From: an uncultured bacterium
GTDB lineage: Bacteria > Verrucomicrobiota > Kiritimatiellia > CAIVKH01
Reading direction: 5' to 3'
Assembly: GCA_903906425.1 (NCBI GenBank)
Contig: CAIVKH010000011.1
Coordinates: forward strand, 1-51,146
DNA: 51,146 bases
The notes beneath the pieces were generated by a model. The model was not told the origin of the DNA, searched no databases, and saw only the letters and a list, made by a program, of their open reading frames with translations. The position numbers and the translations under genes are program-made. Shown piece after piece: positions 27,166-36,455 of the stretch (positions within the stretch are counted from its first letter, which is position 1; each line of letters opens with the position of its first letter).

Positions 27166-28904
27166 AATCCACGCCGCTTTTTTCCAAGGTATGGAAGTCG
27201 GCCGAAATTGATGATGCCGTCGCGGGCCGGCTCGCGGCGGAAATGAAAATTCCGCGTCCGGCAGCTCGATTGCTGGCCGGCCGCAGTTTCACGAACGCCG
27301 GCGACGTTGATTCCTTCCTCAATCCGAAACTCGCCGACATTCGCGATCCGTTCCGGCTGCCCGCGATGGACCGCGCGGTGGACCGGATTTGGAAGGCGGT
27401 TGATGCGCACGAAAAAATTGCGATCTTCGGCGATTACGATGTTGATGGAATCACCAGCGCCGCGCTGCTGCTTTCCGTTTTGAAGCAGCTCGGCACAAGC
27501 GCCGCGGCGTTTCTGCCGCATCGGATGGACGAAGGCTACGGGCTGACCGTTGACGCGCTCGAACGCTGCATCGAGGAACACAAACCGTCGCTGATCATCA
27601 CGGTGGATTGCGGCACGACGTCTGTCGCCGCCGCCGTGCGCGCGCGGGAAGCCGATATTGATCTGATCGTGACGGATCATCATTCGCCGGGCCACGAAAT
27701 CGCGCCGGCGGTGGCCGTCGTAAATCCGAAGCTCGGCGATTGCGATGACGAAAAAAATCTCGCGGGTGTCGGCGTCGCTTTCAAGCTGGCCTACGCTCTG
27801 ATCAAGCGCGGCCGCGAAACGAACCGCGCGGTCGCGCATATTGACTTGAAGCAGCACCTCGATCTGGTCGCGCTGGGAACGGTCGCGGACATCGTGCCGC
27901 TGACCGGCGAAAACCGGACGTTCGTCCGGCACGGGCTGGCCGCGATCGGTGCGACGAAACGCACGGGGCTTCGCGCGCTGATGCAGATCGCGGCCGTCGG
28001 CGACATCGTTGACGCCTACGACATCGGCTTCAAACTCGGTCCGCGCCTGAACGCGGCGGGCCGGCTCGGCGACGCGCTGAAAGCCTTGAATCTATTGACG
28101 ACGGACGACATCGGCCTCGCGCTCGAACTGGCGAAAAATCTGAACGACGAAAACAAAAACCGACAGGAAGTCGAAGCGGAAATGGTCCAGGCCGCGATCG
28201 CCGAACTCGACAAAACCTTCGACGAGAAATCGTGCTTCGGTCTCGTGATTGCGCGCGAGGGCTGGCATCCGGGCGTCATCGGGATCGTCGCATCGCGGAT
28301 CGTCCAGCGCTATGCGCGGCCCGCCATCGTGATCGCGCTGCGCGACGGGGTGGGGCGGGGATCGTGCCGGAGCATCGAGGATTTCGACATGCTTTCGGCG
28401 CTGTCAGATTGCGCGGACTCGCTGGCGAAATTTGGCGGCCACGCGATGGCCGCGGGTCTCGAAGTGGAATTTTCGCAGCTCGAAAATTTCCGGTCGCGGT
28501 TCAACGAAGTTGCCGCGCAAAAACTTTCGGGCCGGGATTTGCGGCCGGTTCAGAAAATTGATGTCTGGCTCGACGCGCTGGCCGATGCGGACGAGCGGCT
28601 GCTCGCGTTTGTCGAGGACGCGCGGCCATTCGGTGTTGGCAACACGACGCCGGTCTGGGGCTGCCGCGCGGTCCGCGTGGCGTCGCAGCCGCGGCGCGTC
28701 GGCAACGACGGGCAGCATTTGAAGCTGTCGGTTGTGCAAGGCGGCGCGCAGCGCGACGCGATCTGGTTTGGCGGCGGCGGGCGCGAAGTTCCGCCAGTCA
28801 TCGACATGGCGTTTCAGGTGAAGCGGAACACGTATTTCGGCGACGGGCGCGTGGATTTGATGGTGCAGGACATCCGCGCGTCGCAGCCCGAACCCGCGCG
28901 ATGA
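27156..28904 (+). CDS. recJ: single-stranded-DNA-specific exonuclease RecJ
   Basis: RecJ is a 5'-3' exonuclease on single-stranded DNA used in recombination and mismatch repair. The 582-residue protein has DHH-family motifs FGDYDVDGITSAALL (D93, D95, D97), VDCGTTS and VTDHHSPGHE (174-176), and the DHHA1 part with GRGSCRS and KFGGHAMAAGLE. Its start codon is inside a palindrome (M-I-G-K-S...). No other ATG, GTG or TTG in this frame precedes the conserved region, unless a rare start such as ATT is used. No good Shine-Dalgarno is visible. Confidence 0.94.
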   Translation: MIGKSTPLFSKVWKSAEIDDAVAGRLAAEMKIPRPAARLLAGRSFTNAGDVDSFLNPKLADIRDPFRLPAMDRAVDRIWKAVDAHEKIAIFGDYDVDGITSAALLLSVLKQLGTSAAAFLPHRMDEGYGLTVDALERCIEEHKPSLIITVDCGTTSVAAAVRAREADIDLIVTDHHSPGHEIAPAVAVVNPKLGDCDDEKNLAGVGVAFKLAYALIKRGRETNRAVAHIDLKQHLDLVALGTVADIVPLTGENRTFVRHGLAAIGATKRTGLRALMQIAAVGDIVDAYDIGFKLGPRLNAAGRLGDALKALNLLTTDDIGLALELAKNLNDENKNRQEVEAEMVQAAIAELDKTFDEKSCFGLVIAREGWHPGVIGIVASRIVQRYARPAIVIALRDGVGRGSCRSIEDFDMLSALSDCADSLAKFGGHAMAAGLEVEFSQLENFRSRFNEVAAQKLSGRDLRPVQKIDVWLDALADADERLLAFVEDARPFGVGNTTPVWGCRAVRVASQPRRVGNDGQHLKLSVVQGGAQRDAIWFGGGGREVPPVIDMAFQVKRNTYFGDGRVDLMVQDIRASQPEPAR

Positions 28905-28922
28905 AGGCAACGCGGCGCACTT

Positions 28923-28969
28923 TTCCAATGATTGGAAAAAACGCCTGCGCAAGTTTCCAATGATTGGAA
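28923..28969. repeat. family A palindrome pair (locus 9), before the histidine kinase gene
   Basis: Two perfect TTCCAATGATTGGAA copies (28923-28937, 28955-28969), 32 bp apart, with spacer AAAACGCCTGCGCAAGT. They start 19 nt after recJ and end 34 nt before the kinase start. Confidence 0.96.
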
Positions 28970-29003
28970 ATTGGGGCGGGGCGGCGTAGCATCTGGGCGC
29001 AGG

Positions 29004-31286
29004 ATGAAAATCTCGTTTTATCTATTCCACAGGCTGGGCGTATGGGCGCGGCAGTATGCGCGCGGCGGCACGCGGCGGGCGGTGTTCATGGCCATGGCAC
29101 TCGCGTTCATCCTGGCGGCGCTGCATACGATTGCGTTCGAGACCGTTTTCCGGCGCGCGCCGGAATGGGTCGGTAGCATCAGCATGATGATGATGACGGC
29201 GCTGGCGGCGGGGCTGACGGTGTGGCTGGCGCTGGTGGCGTACCGGTATCTGTCGCAGCAGCAGGACGACGAGGTGGCGGCGCGGCAGCGGCTGAACCAT
29301 GAGCTGAGCGAGGAGCGGAACCTGATTCACGCCATGATGGAGGCGACGCAGGACAACATCTATTTCAAGGACCGCGAGTCGCGATTTCTGCGCATTAACG
29401 ACACGATGGCGCGGCGCTTCGGACTGAAAAGCGCGTCGGACGCGGTGGGCAAAACGGATCTCGATTTTTTCCCGCGCGAGCTGGCGCTGCAAAAGATGAA
29501 CGACGAGCGCAGCGTCATGGCCAGCGGCGGGCCGATCGTCGGGATCGAAGAACACGACGTGGTCAGGGACGGGCGCATGACGTGGGTCTCGACAACGAAG
29601 ATGCCGCTGCGCGACCGGAACGGAACGATTGTGGGGACATTCGGCATCTCACGCGACATCACGGACCGGAAACTCGCGGAGGAAAAATTCCGCGGCCTGC
29701 TCGAAGCCGCGCCGGAGGCGATGGTGATTGTGAACGCGAACGGCGAGATCGTGCTGGTCAATTCGCAGACCGAAAAACTTTTCGGCCACTCGCGCGCCGA
29801 GCTGCTGGGCAAGCCGGTGGAGATGCTGGTGCCGGAGCGATGGCGGAGCGGGCACATGGGGCTGCGCCGGGAATATGTGATGAATCCGCGGTCGCGGCCG
29901 ATGGGCGCGGACCTCGAACTTTTCGCCCTGCGCAAGGACGGCAGCGAATTTCCCGCCGACATCAGCCTCAGTCCGTTTGAGACGGAAGAGGGCCGCCTCG
30001 TCAGCAGTTCGATCCGCGACATCACGGAACGGAAGCAGGCGGACGCGCGCCAGAAAGCGATCAGCCAAGGAATGCAAAAAATCCTCGGGATGGCCGACGA
30101 ACTTATCGCGTGTGAAAACGAAGACATGCTCTTCCGGCGCGCGGTCGAGCTTGGACGCTCGGAACTGGGGCTCGAGCGCTGCGCGATTTACGTGGATGCT
30201 GGCGAGCATGTCTGCGGAACCTTCGGCACGGATCTGAACGGCAAGACGACCGACGAGCGCGCGCACGAGTTTTCCCGCGCCGGCCTGTGGGCCGACCGAA
30301 TGAGGCTGCGCGATCCGTCCGAAAAACGCTGGGACATTTCGGAGGAGACCTATCACGAATGGCGCGAGAATCTCATGGCGGAGGCCGGGCGCGGGCCGGT
30401 GGCCGTGTCGCCGATTCAATCGTCGCAGAGCGATATGATCGGCGTGTTTTGCAACGACAACGCGATTTCCGGCAAGCCGCTCGATCCAACAGGGCAGGAG
30501 ATTGTCGCGGTGTACTGCTCGCTGATCGGCAACATTGTTGCGCGCAAACGGGCGGAAGCCGAACACATGCGCGCCGCCGTGCAGCAGCGGGCGACGATGG
30601 AGCGCACGGACCGCCTGAATGCCGTCGGTCTTCTCGCGGCCGGCATGGCGCATGAAATCAACAATCCGCTCCAAGGGATGCTGAGCCATCTGCGCGCGCT
30701 GCAACCCTACGTGCCGCCGGATTCAGCGGGCCGCCGCAATCTCGACATGGCCCAGAAGGGCATTGATACAATTGCATCGCTCGTGCGGCGGCTGCTCATG
30801 CTCGGCTCCGCAGGCGATGACACGGGCCGCGAGGGCGCCGACATCCAGGAAGCCATTGATTTCGTCACGCAACTGCTCGAATCGCAGTTTCGCCGCGTCA
30901 ACGTTCGGATCGAGCGCGCCACCGAGGCGCAGGGAATTCGCGTGGCCATGCCCCGCGCCGAACTGATCCAGGTCATCATGAATTTGCTGATCAATGCGCG
31001 CGACGCGATGCCCGATGGCGGCAGCGTGCGCGTCAAGGCCGAAGCCGAGGACGACAGCGTCTGGCTGGTCGTGTCCGACACCGGGCAGGGCATCGCGCCG
31101 GAATTGATCGGGAAGATTTTTGCACCGTTCTTCACGACGAAGGGAAGCAAGGGCACAGGCCTTGGCCTGAGCGTGACGGAATCGCTGGTGCGCTCGCACC
31201 GCGGGCAGATATCGGTGAAGAGCGAGCAAGGCAAGGGCACGACCTTTGACATCATCCTGCCGCGTTTTCAGGGAGAGAAGAAATGA
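29004..31286 (+). CDS. membrane-bound PAS-PAS-GAF sensor histidine kinase
   Basis: A 760-residue two-component sensor from ATG 29004. Two membrane segments lie near 27-46 and 57-80, followed by a PAS domain (about 100-220, ending GTFGISRDITDRK), a second PAS (about 225-345, FRGLLEAAPEAMVIVNANGE, ending SSIRDITERKQ) and a GAF-like domain (about 350-520). The HisKA box has H550 in GMAHEINNP; the ATPase domain has NLLINARDAM, SDTGQGIAPE and KGTGLGLSV. All catalytic boxes are intact. The stop overlaps the next gene (ATGA), a receiver-pseudokinase-receiver protein that is its likely partner. The signal sensed is unknown. Confidence 0.92.
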   Translation: MKISFYLFHRLGVWARQYARGGTRRAVFMAMALAFILAALHTIAFETVFRRAPEWVGSISMMMMTALAAGLTVWLALVAYRYLSQQQDDEVAARQRLNHELSEERNLIHAMMEATQDNIYFKDRESRFLRINDTMARRFGLKSASDAVGKTDLDFFPRELALQKMNDERSVMASGGPIVGIEEHDVVRDGRMTWVSTTKMPLRDRNGTIVGTFGISRDITDRKLAEEKFRGLLEAAPEAMVIVNANGEIVLVNSQTEKLFGHSRAELLGKPVEMLVPERWRSGHMGLRREYVMNPRSRPMGADLELFALRKDGSEFPADISLSPFETEEGRLVSSSIRDITERKQADARQKAISQGMQKILGMADELIACENEDMLFRRAVELGRSELGLERCAIYVDAGEHVCGTFGTDLNGKTTDERAHEFSRAGLWADRMRLRDPSEKRWDISEETYHEWRENLMAEAGRGPVAVSPIQSSQSDMIGVFCNDNAISGKPLDPTGQEIVAVYCSLIGNIVARKRAEAEHMRAAVQQRATMERTDRLNAVGLLAAGMAHEINNPLQGMLSHLRALQPYVPPDSAGRRNLDMAQKGIDTIASLVRRLLMLGSAGDDTGREGADIQEAIDFVTQLLESQFRRVNVRIERATEAQGIRVAMPRAELIQVIMNLLINARDAMPDGGSVRVKAEAEDDSVWLVVSDTGQGIAPELIGKIFAPFFTTKGSKGTGLGLSVTESLVRSHRGQISVKSEQGKGTTFDIILPRFQGEKK

Positions 31287-32872
31287 GCGACCATATCCTC
31301 GTGGTGGATGACGATGAGCTCGTCCTCAGCGGACTGGCGACGAACCTCGCCGAACACGGCTTCCGCGTGAGCACGGCGACGAACGGCGCCGAGGCAATGG
31401 GCCTTGTCGAATCCGCGAAGCCCGACCTGGTGCTGTGCGACCTGGTGCTTGGCGACATCAACGGCATCGAATTGATGAAACGCATCCGGCAGTCGCGGCC
31501 CGACACCGCCGTGATCCTCATCACCGGCCACGGTTCGATCAGAAACGCGCTCGACGCGCTGCGCAACGGCGCATCGGATTATATCCAGAAGCCCGCCGAT
31601 CCGGAGGAAGTGATCCATCGCATCCGCACCGTGCTTCACGCGGTCCACCTGCGACGCACGCTCGAAGCCGAGCGCGAGAAGGTGGAGTTGCGCAAACGCG
31701 AATCGTCCATGCAGCGGATGCGTCACGACCGCATGGCGGCCGTCGGCCTGATGGCCGAGGGGGCCGCGCACGCGCTCAGCAATATTTTGCGCCCCGTCAT
31801 CAACTACACGCCAGCCATCCGCGACGAGCTTCCGGCCGGCAGCGCCGCCCGCGAACTGATCGCCGAAGTCGAGGAGGCCGGCGTCAAGGCGGAATCGCTG
31901 CTGGGCGATCTGCATTACATCGGTGCGGGCACCACGCTGGAAAAATCCCCCGTTGATATGCCGATCCTGCTCGGCGATCTGGCGAACGAACCGGCCATCG
32001 CCGCGCTGCGCGAAAACAAACCGCGCCTGTCCGTCAAGATTGACATCGGCGAATCGCTCGCCGCGGTCGAAGGCTCCACGACGATGATTTCGCGCGCGCT
32101 GAGCAACCTTGTTCAGTTCGCCTCCGAGAGCGTGCCGAGCGACGGCGGCGTCGTCAGCATTTCTTCTTCGATGGTGCGGATCGACCGGCCGGGCGGCCGC
32201 TACGGCCCGGGCAAACCCGGCAACTTCGTCGTCATCACGATTGCCGACAACGGCCCCGGCCTCACCGTCGAAGACCTCGATCGCATCTTCGAACCCTTCT
32301 ACACGATGCGCCTCGGCCGCACCATCAGCGGCCTCGCCCTCCCGCTCGTCTATCGCGTTGTCGCCGACCATGGCGGCAGCCTCGACGTCACCAGCGCGCC
32401 CGGCCGCGGCACAACCTTCGTCATTCATCTGCCCGCCAGCGGCGCGCCCGCCGGGGACGCGATTGACCTGCGCCCCGACTACAGCGGCGGCGAAACGATC
32501 CTGCTGGTTGACGACAGCGAAGACCATCGCACCCTCGCCTCCGGCCTGCTCGTCGATCAGGGCTACCGCGTCATTCCCGTCGCCGACGGCCACGCCGCGC
32601 TCACAAAATTTGAAGAAGCCCTCCAGGAAGGCAGCAACGACCGCATTGATCTTGCCGTCATTGATTTTGTTCTGGCCGACGCCTTCGACGGCCTCGAAAC
32701 ATTCAAGAAGATCGTCGAAATCCGCCCGCGCCAAAAGGCGATCATGGCCAGCGGATTTGCCGACCTCTCCCGGATCACCGAGGCCAAGCGCCTCGGCATC
32801 GCCCACGTCATTCAAAAACCCTACACGCAGGAAAACCTCACCCGCGCCGTCCGCGAAGCCCTCGACGCCTGA
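31283..32872 (+). CDS. receiver / degenerate histidine-kinase / receiver hybrid protein
   Basis: The 529-residue protein begins with a receiver domain (D53 acceptor, K103, VVDDDE at 8-13). A kinase-like core follows (about 140-385), then a second receiver (LLVDDSE, D461, K512). The kinase core looks inactive: the histidine box reads EGAAHALSN (H163 followed by A rather than E), the N-box is NLVQFASES with F279 where the second Asn should be, and the GxGLG box is replaced by LGRTISGLAL. The G1 box DNGPG is kept. No DNA-binding output is present. It overlaps the upstream kinase gene by ATGA, so a phosphorelay or scaffold role is likely. Confidence 0.88.
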   Translation: MSDHILVVDDDELVLSGLATNLAEHGFRVSTATNGAEAMGLVESAKPDLVLCDLVLGDINGIELMKRIRQSRPDTAVILITGHGSIRNALDALRNGASDYIQKPADPEEVIHRIRTVLHAVHLRRTLEAEREKVELRKRESSMQRMRHDRMAAVGLMAEGAAHALSNILRPVINYTPAIRDELPAGSAARELIAEVEEAGVKAESLLGDLHYIGAGTTLEKSPVDMPILLGDLANEPAIAALRENKPRLSVKIDIGESLAAVEGSTTMISRALSNLVQFASESVPSDGGVVSISSSMVRIDRPGGRYGPGKPGNFVVITIADNGPGLTVEDLDRIFEPFYTMRLGRTISGLALPLVYRVVADHGGSLDVTSAPGRGTTFVIHLPASGAPAGDAIDLRPDYSGGETILLVDDSEDHRTLASGLLVDQGYRVIPVADGHAALTKFEEALQEGSNDRIDLAVIDFVLADAFDGLETFKKIVEIRPRQKAIMASGFADLSRITEAKRLGIAHVIQKPYTQENLTRAVREALDA

Positions 32873-32933
32873 CGGAAAAAATCGCGTTTCGGATATCTGG
32901 CATCAGGCGCGCCACAAGCGCGCGCACCGTGGT

Positions 32934-32980
32934 TTCCAATCATTGGAAGTTTGAGGTTTCGTAATTTCCAATCATTGGAA
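32934..32980. repeat. family A palindrome pair (locus 10), between convergent genes
   Basis: Two TTCCAATCATTGGAA copies (32934-32948, 32966-32980), 32 bp apart; both carry TCA at the centre, so the element reads in the minus-strand orientation. It lies between the ends of two convergent genes, so it cannot be a leader element here. Confidence 0.95.
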
Positions 32981-33019
32981 ACTGCGATGCGGAATTTTCC
33001 GGCGCGGCAGAATTAATAT

Positions 33020-36000
33020 TCAGGGCTTCGTGACGCGCAGGCGCAGGTAGCGGTTCGTCGCCGTCGCGTCGGTGTCGGTCACGGTGACAGTGAGGGGCGA
33101 CTCGCCGGGCGATTCCTGCACGGCCGCCGGTCCGCTCCAAATTCCGGCGGTGTTCGTCGCGATGCCGCTCCACGGCGCGCCGTCGGTCACGTCGTACGCG
33201 CCTTCGACGATGAGCGTCACGTCAACGGCGTTGGTGTTGCGATAAAATCTGAACGTGAGGATTCCGCCGACGAGCGATCCGCTCATGCTGGCGAGCCCGT
33301 CGGAATTCGTCGGGTTCGAGCCGGTCGCGTATTTGAGGAGATTTGGATAGCTGTCGCCGGCCGCGCTGGCGCTGTAATTCGTCAATCCGTTCGTGATGGC
33401 CGCGGCCCACAGGTCGTAGCCGGAAGGCGGCGTGCCCGGGTTGACGACGGCGAGCGAACCGGACGGCAACTGGTTGGTCGCGGAGGCGTCGGTGACCCAG
33501 TTCGTCACGTTGCCGATGTAGGCGAGCCACTGCTGTTTTGTGAACGATTGCAGCGCGGCGTTGTTCATGTTCAGCGCCGCAAAACCGGAGCTTGCAAAAC
33601 TGAAGCTGAGCGCCGTGTTCGCGTTCGAACTGAGGCCCGGCGGGATGTCGCCGGCCGGCGTGTCCAGGCCCGGCTCGAAGCCGTGAGTGTCATCAAAAAC
33701 GAAAATGTGCGTGGCCGGATTCTGCAGCGGCGACAGGCGTGGCGCGGTAAAAATGTAAACTTGGTCGCCGCTTTGCGAGAGGCTGAGTGTCTTGAAATTC
33801 GAGTTCGTGCCCGGAATCGCGCTGCTCGAATCCCACAGCCACGACGCGCCACCCGTGTTCGTGGATTGGATGATCGTTCCGGCGGGAATTTCCGCGACGA
33901 CGGTCAGCTTGACGATGTCCTCGCCGCCGTTGCCGCTTGATGCCGCGCCGCGGAACATCGTGTTGTTCCAGCCGTTGTCGGTGAAATAAATGAGCTGGCC
34001 GGGCGTGAGGTTTGTCAGTGCGACGAACGCGTAGGAATCCGGCGTGCCGTTGTTGATGCGCCCGATGAGCGCGATGTCGCCGGCGCTGAGCTGCGCGGGC
34101 GGATCGTTGTCGAGAATCGTCAGCGTGAACGCCGCCGGCGAGCCGACCGATGCGGCGCTCACGTCGGAGAGCGTGAACGTGGCCGTTTCATCGGCCTCGG
34201 CAACGGAATCGTCAACGAGCGTGACGGTGATCGTTGCGGACGTCGTCGCGCCGGCGAGCGTAAAATTCGTTGCGGAAAGCGTGAAGTCGGCGCCGGGCTG
34301 CGCCGTGCCACCGACCGCGATATTTCCGGTCACAGTGTTGTTCGTCGAAGATTTGAACACGACAAGCTGATACGTGCCGTCGCCTTCGCTCACCGTCGCG
34401 GAGGACTTCGTGAACTGCACGGACGGCTCGTTGTCGAGGAGGTTGAACGTGAAATTCGTCGCCAGTCCAAGCCCCGCGCCGGCGGGCGCGACAAGATTCA
34501 ACGACACCGATTCCGTCGGCTCCGGAATCGTGTCGTCAATCAAGGTCACGGTCAGAGCCTGCGAAATCGGGCCGGCGGCCGTAAAAATAAACTGCGTCGC
34601 GGAGAGCGTGAAGTCGCTGCCAGGCGCCGCGTTGCCCACTGATGCGACTTGAACGGTCGCGTCAGCCGCCTGCGAAATCTGGACGTTGACGGAAACCGGG
34701 CCGCCGTTTTCCGGCACATCCGCCGTGCCGGACGAGTCGAATTGAATCGTCGGCTGGTCGTTGTCGAAAAGCGCGAACGCGAAATTACTGATCGTTCCGA
34801 TGGTGAAGCCGGTCGCGTTGGTCAGCGCCAGTCTTACGACCTGCGCAGGCTCGGCAATCGCGTCGTCAATCAGCGTGATCGTCAGCGTCTGCGATGTGGT
34901 CACGCCGTCGAAGGTGAAATTCGTTTGCGAAAGGAAGAAGCGAACGTCCTGCGCTGCGGAGCCGATGGACGTGACCGAAACGCTGCCGGTAACAGCGGAA
35001 GAAAGTTGCAGATTCACCGTGACCGGTACGTTGCCTTCCGTCTGCGTTACGGTGCCCGTTGTGCCGAATGAAACCGTCGGCCCGCTGCCGGCCTGCACCG
35101 GCACGAAGGCGATGCCTTTCAGCGTGGGTGTCGCGGCCACCGAGTAAAGCAAGGTGTTCGCACCCAGCGAAAGCGCCTGATTGTAGCCGTTCGCGTCGGA
35201 CACTTCGTAAACTTTATTTGACGCTGTCGCCCCGGTGCCGGATGTGAAAAACAAATTTGCGCCGCTGCCATTTTTTGCAGCGCACAGTCCGAAGCCACCG
35301 ACACCGGTTGCAACGGCAGAGCCGTTCACAGTCCACGTTCCGCCGACGAGTGAATATTTGAAGATTGATCCAGCCGTTGTGCTGGCGTTGTTATCCAAGA
35401 TGTAGAGAACGTCAAACGTTGAGCCATTGCTTCCCGAAGAAATCATGTAGAAGTCAGTCGCATTCGTTGGCGCGCCGCTGGTCAGGCCCGGCAACACTGT
35501 TAGCGTGCTGCCAGATAATCTGCTGACAGCACATGTCGATGAGCTGCGGCAAAAATACACCGTGCCGCCAAAGCTCTTCGCAGCGCGAGGATTTGCGGAA
35601 ACCAAGACAGAGGCGGCATTATTCGTATAGATGCCATTCTGATCGCCCACGATCCAAACGGTATTGTTGGTGCTGGTGGCCCCGCGGGTTTGATTCCCGC
35701 CGGACCCAGATCCTTTATATATTGTCTGTAACGTAAAATTGCCAGAGGGGTCCAACGTTCCGACACCGCGCCAAGTGTTGGTATTGATATTGCCGATTAC
35801 GCCGTTTGTATTGAATCCGGTGAACGCCAACAACGTTCCGTCATCGGTGTCGGCAAGAAATGGCGAGCTGGTTGCCGATCCGGTTTGACGCAGCGCGTTC
35901 GGCATGGTCGTTCCATTGATGCCGTTGGAGCTGACCGTACTCGTTTGACCCGTCAAGGCCGGATTCAATTCAAGAATGGAGAACGTGGTGTTGTTGGCGG

Positions 36001-36115
36001 ACGCATTGTCGCATTGGAGCACGGCAAGATTTCCCGCGGTGAACCCCGCGCCGAAGCTGGCGGTGGTTACAACAAGCGAAAGAAGACCAATGGTGACGTG
36101 GCGGATAGTGTTCAT
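33020..36115 (-). CDS. secreted Calx-beta repeat protein
   Basis: A predicted exported protein of 1031 residues with a signal peptide (MNTIRHVTIGLLSLVVTTAS). Residues about 25-345 look like a repetitive beta structure, rich in Asn, Thr, Ser and Gly. Three Calx-beta-like domains follow at about 350-690, each with a pattern such as LTITLIDDAIAEPAQVV ending in a D-N-D/E-Q/P turn (FDNDQP, LDNEP, LDNDPP), consistent with calcium binding. Next is a domain resembling lamin-tail-like surface modules (IYFTDNGWNN). The C-terminus (YPNLLKYATGSNP ... YLRLRVTKP) is of a type frequent in PVC secreted proteins. No PEP-CTERM anchor is seen. Role in adhesion or matrix is inference. Confidence 0.85.
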   Translation of the reverse strand: MNTIRHVTIGLLSLVVTTASFGAGFTAGNLAVLQCDNASANNTTFSILELNPALTGQTSTVSSNGINGTTMPNALRQTGSATSSPFLADTDDGTLLAFTGFNTNGVIGNINTNTWRGVGTLDPSGNFTLQTIYKGSGSGGNQTRGATSTNNTVWIVGDQNGIYTNNAASVLVSANPRAAKSFGGTVYFCRSSSTCAVSRLSGSTLTVLPGLTSGAPTNATDFYMISSGSNGSTFDVLYILDNNASTTAGSIFKYSLVGGTWTVNGSAVATGVGGFGLCAAKNGSGANLFFTSGTGATASNKVYEVSDANGYNQALSLGANTLLYSVAATPTLKGIAFVPVQAGSGPTVSFGTTGTVTQTEGNVPVTVNLQLSSAVTGSVSVTSIGSAAQDVRFFLSQTNFTFDGVTTSQTLTITLIDDAIAEPAQVVRLALTNATGFTIGTISNFAFALFDNDQPTIQFDSSGTADVPENGGPVSVNVQISQAADATVQVASVGNAAPGSDFTLSATQFIFTAAGPISQALTVTLIDDTIPEPTESVSLNLVAPAGAGLGLATNFTFNLLDNEPSVQFTKSSATVSEGDGTYQLVVFKSSTNNTVTGNIAVGGTAQPGADFTLSATNFTLAGATTSATITVTLVDDSVAEADETATFTLSDVSAASVGSPAAFTLTILDNDPPAQLSAGDIALIGRINNGTPDSYAFVALTNLTPGQLIYFTDNGWNNTMFRGAASSGNGGEDIVKLTVVAEIPAGTIIQSTNTGGASWLWDSSSAIPGTNSNFKTLSLSQSGDQVYIFTAPRLSPLQNPATHIFVFDDTHGFEPGLDTPAGDIPPGLSSNANTALSFSFASSGFAALNMNNAALQSFTKQQWLAYIGNVTNWVTDASATNQLPSGSLAVVNPGTPPSGYDLWAAAITNGLTNYSASAAGDSYPNLLKYATGSNPTNSDGLASMSGSLVGGILTFRFYRNTNAVDVTLIVEGAYDVTDGAPWSGIATNTAGIWSGPAAVQESPGESPLTVTVTDTDATATNRYLRLRVTKP

Positions 36116-36378
36116 AGTTACCTAAAATTTGTTCAGTGATCGCGCGAGTCTCACGAATCAACATTGAGATTCGATTAGCGTGGTCCGAGAATTTGACGAG
36201 ACATCCGGCGGGAACCATCGGCCCGGAGAACGGGTCAGCCGGGCTTTCACCACGGCATGGCACCTGCGAGAAGTCGCGCCGCTCCCCGGCACACGTTTCA
36301 ATGCGTAGCGTCTTCCCCGCCGCCGCTCAAGATCATATCGGCCGGTCCCCATCATCGAAAATTTCCGCGTGCGCTGTT
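36116..36378. other. divergent intergenic region, no gene seen
   Basis: The 340-nt space between the minus-strand Calx-beta gene and the plus-strand gene at 36456 must hold both promoters. It is GC-rich with several possible hairpins, for example GCCCGG/CCGGGC near 36220-36245. I did not identify a known riboswitch. A palindrome pair occupies its right end. Confidence 0.5.
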
Positions 36379-36425
36379 TTCCAATGATTGGAAGTTGGCG
36401 GCTGCGCCTTTGCCAATGATTGGAA
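36379..36425. repeat. family A palindrome pair (locus 11), before the glycosidase-like gene
   Basis: TTCCAATGATTGGAA (36379-36393) and TGCCAATGATTGGAA (36411-36425), 32 bp apart, ending 30 nt before the start at 36456. The T-to-G change at arm position 2 is the same as in locus 2. Confidence 0.95.
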
Positions 36426-36455
36426 AAGTCCGATACGCAACGATAGGATCGAACA

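Noticed and set aside
31268..32815. Long minus-strand open frame of about 515 codons opposite the receiver/pseudokinase gene
   Set aside because: It is antisense to a clearly conserved protein; high GC makes long antisense frames common. The same holds for the roughly 550-codon minus frame over rpoA-rplQ (18630-20294).
36116..36378. Minus-strand stretch containing GGTGAAAGCCCGGC and CCCG, reminiscent of a cobalamin riboswitch
   Set aside because: The GCCACTG-type B12 box and the preceding GGGAA element are missing, and the downstream gene has no B12 link.
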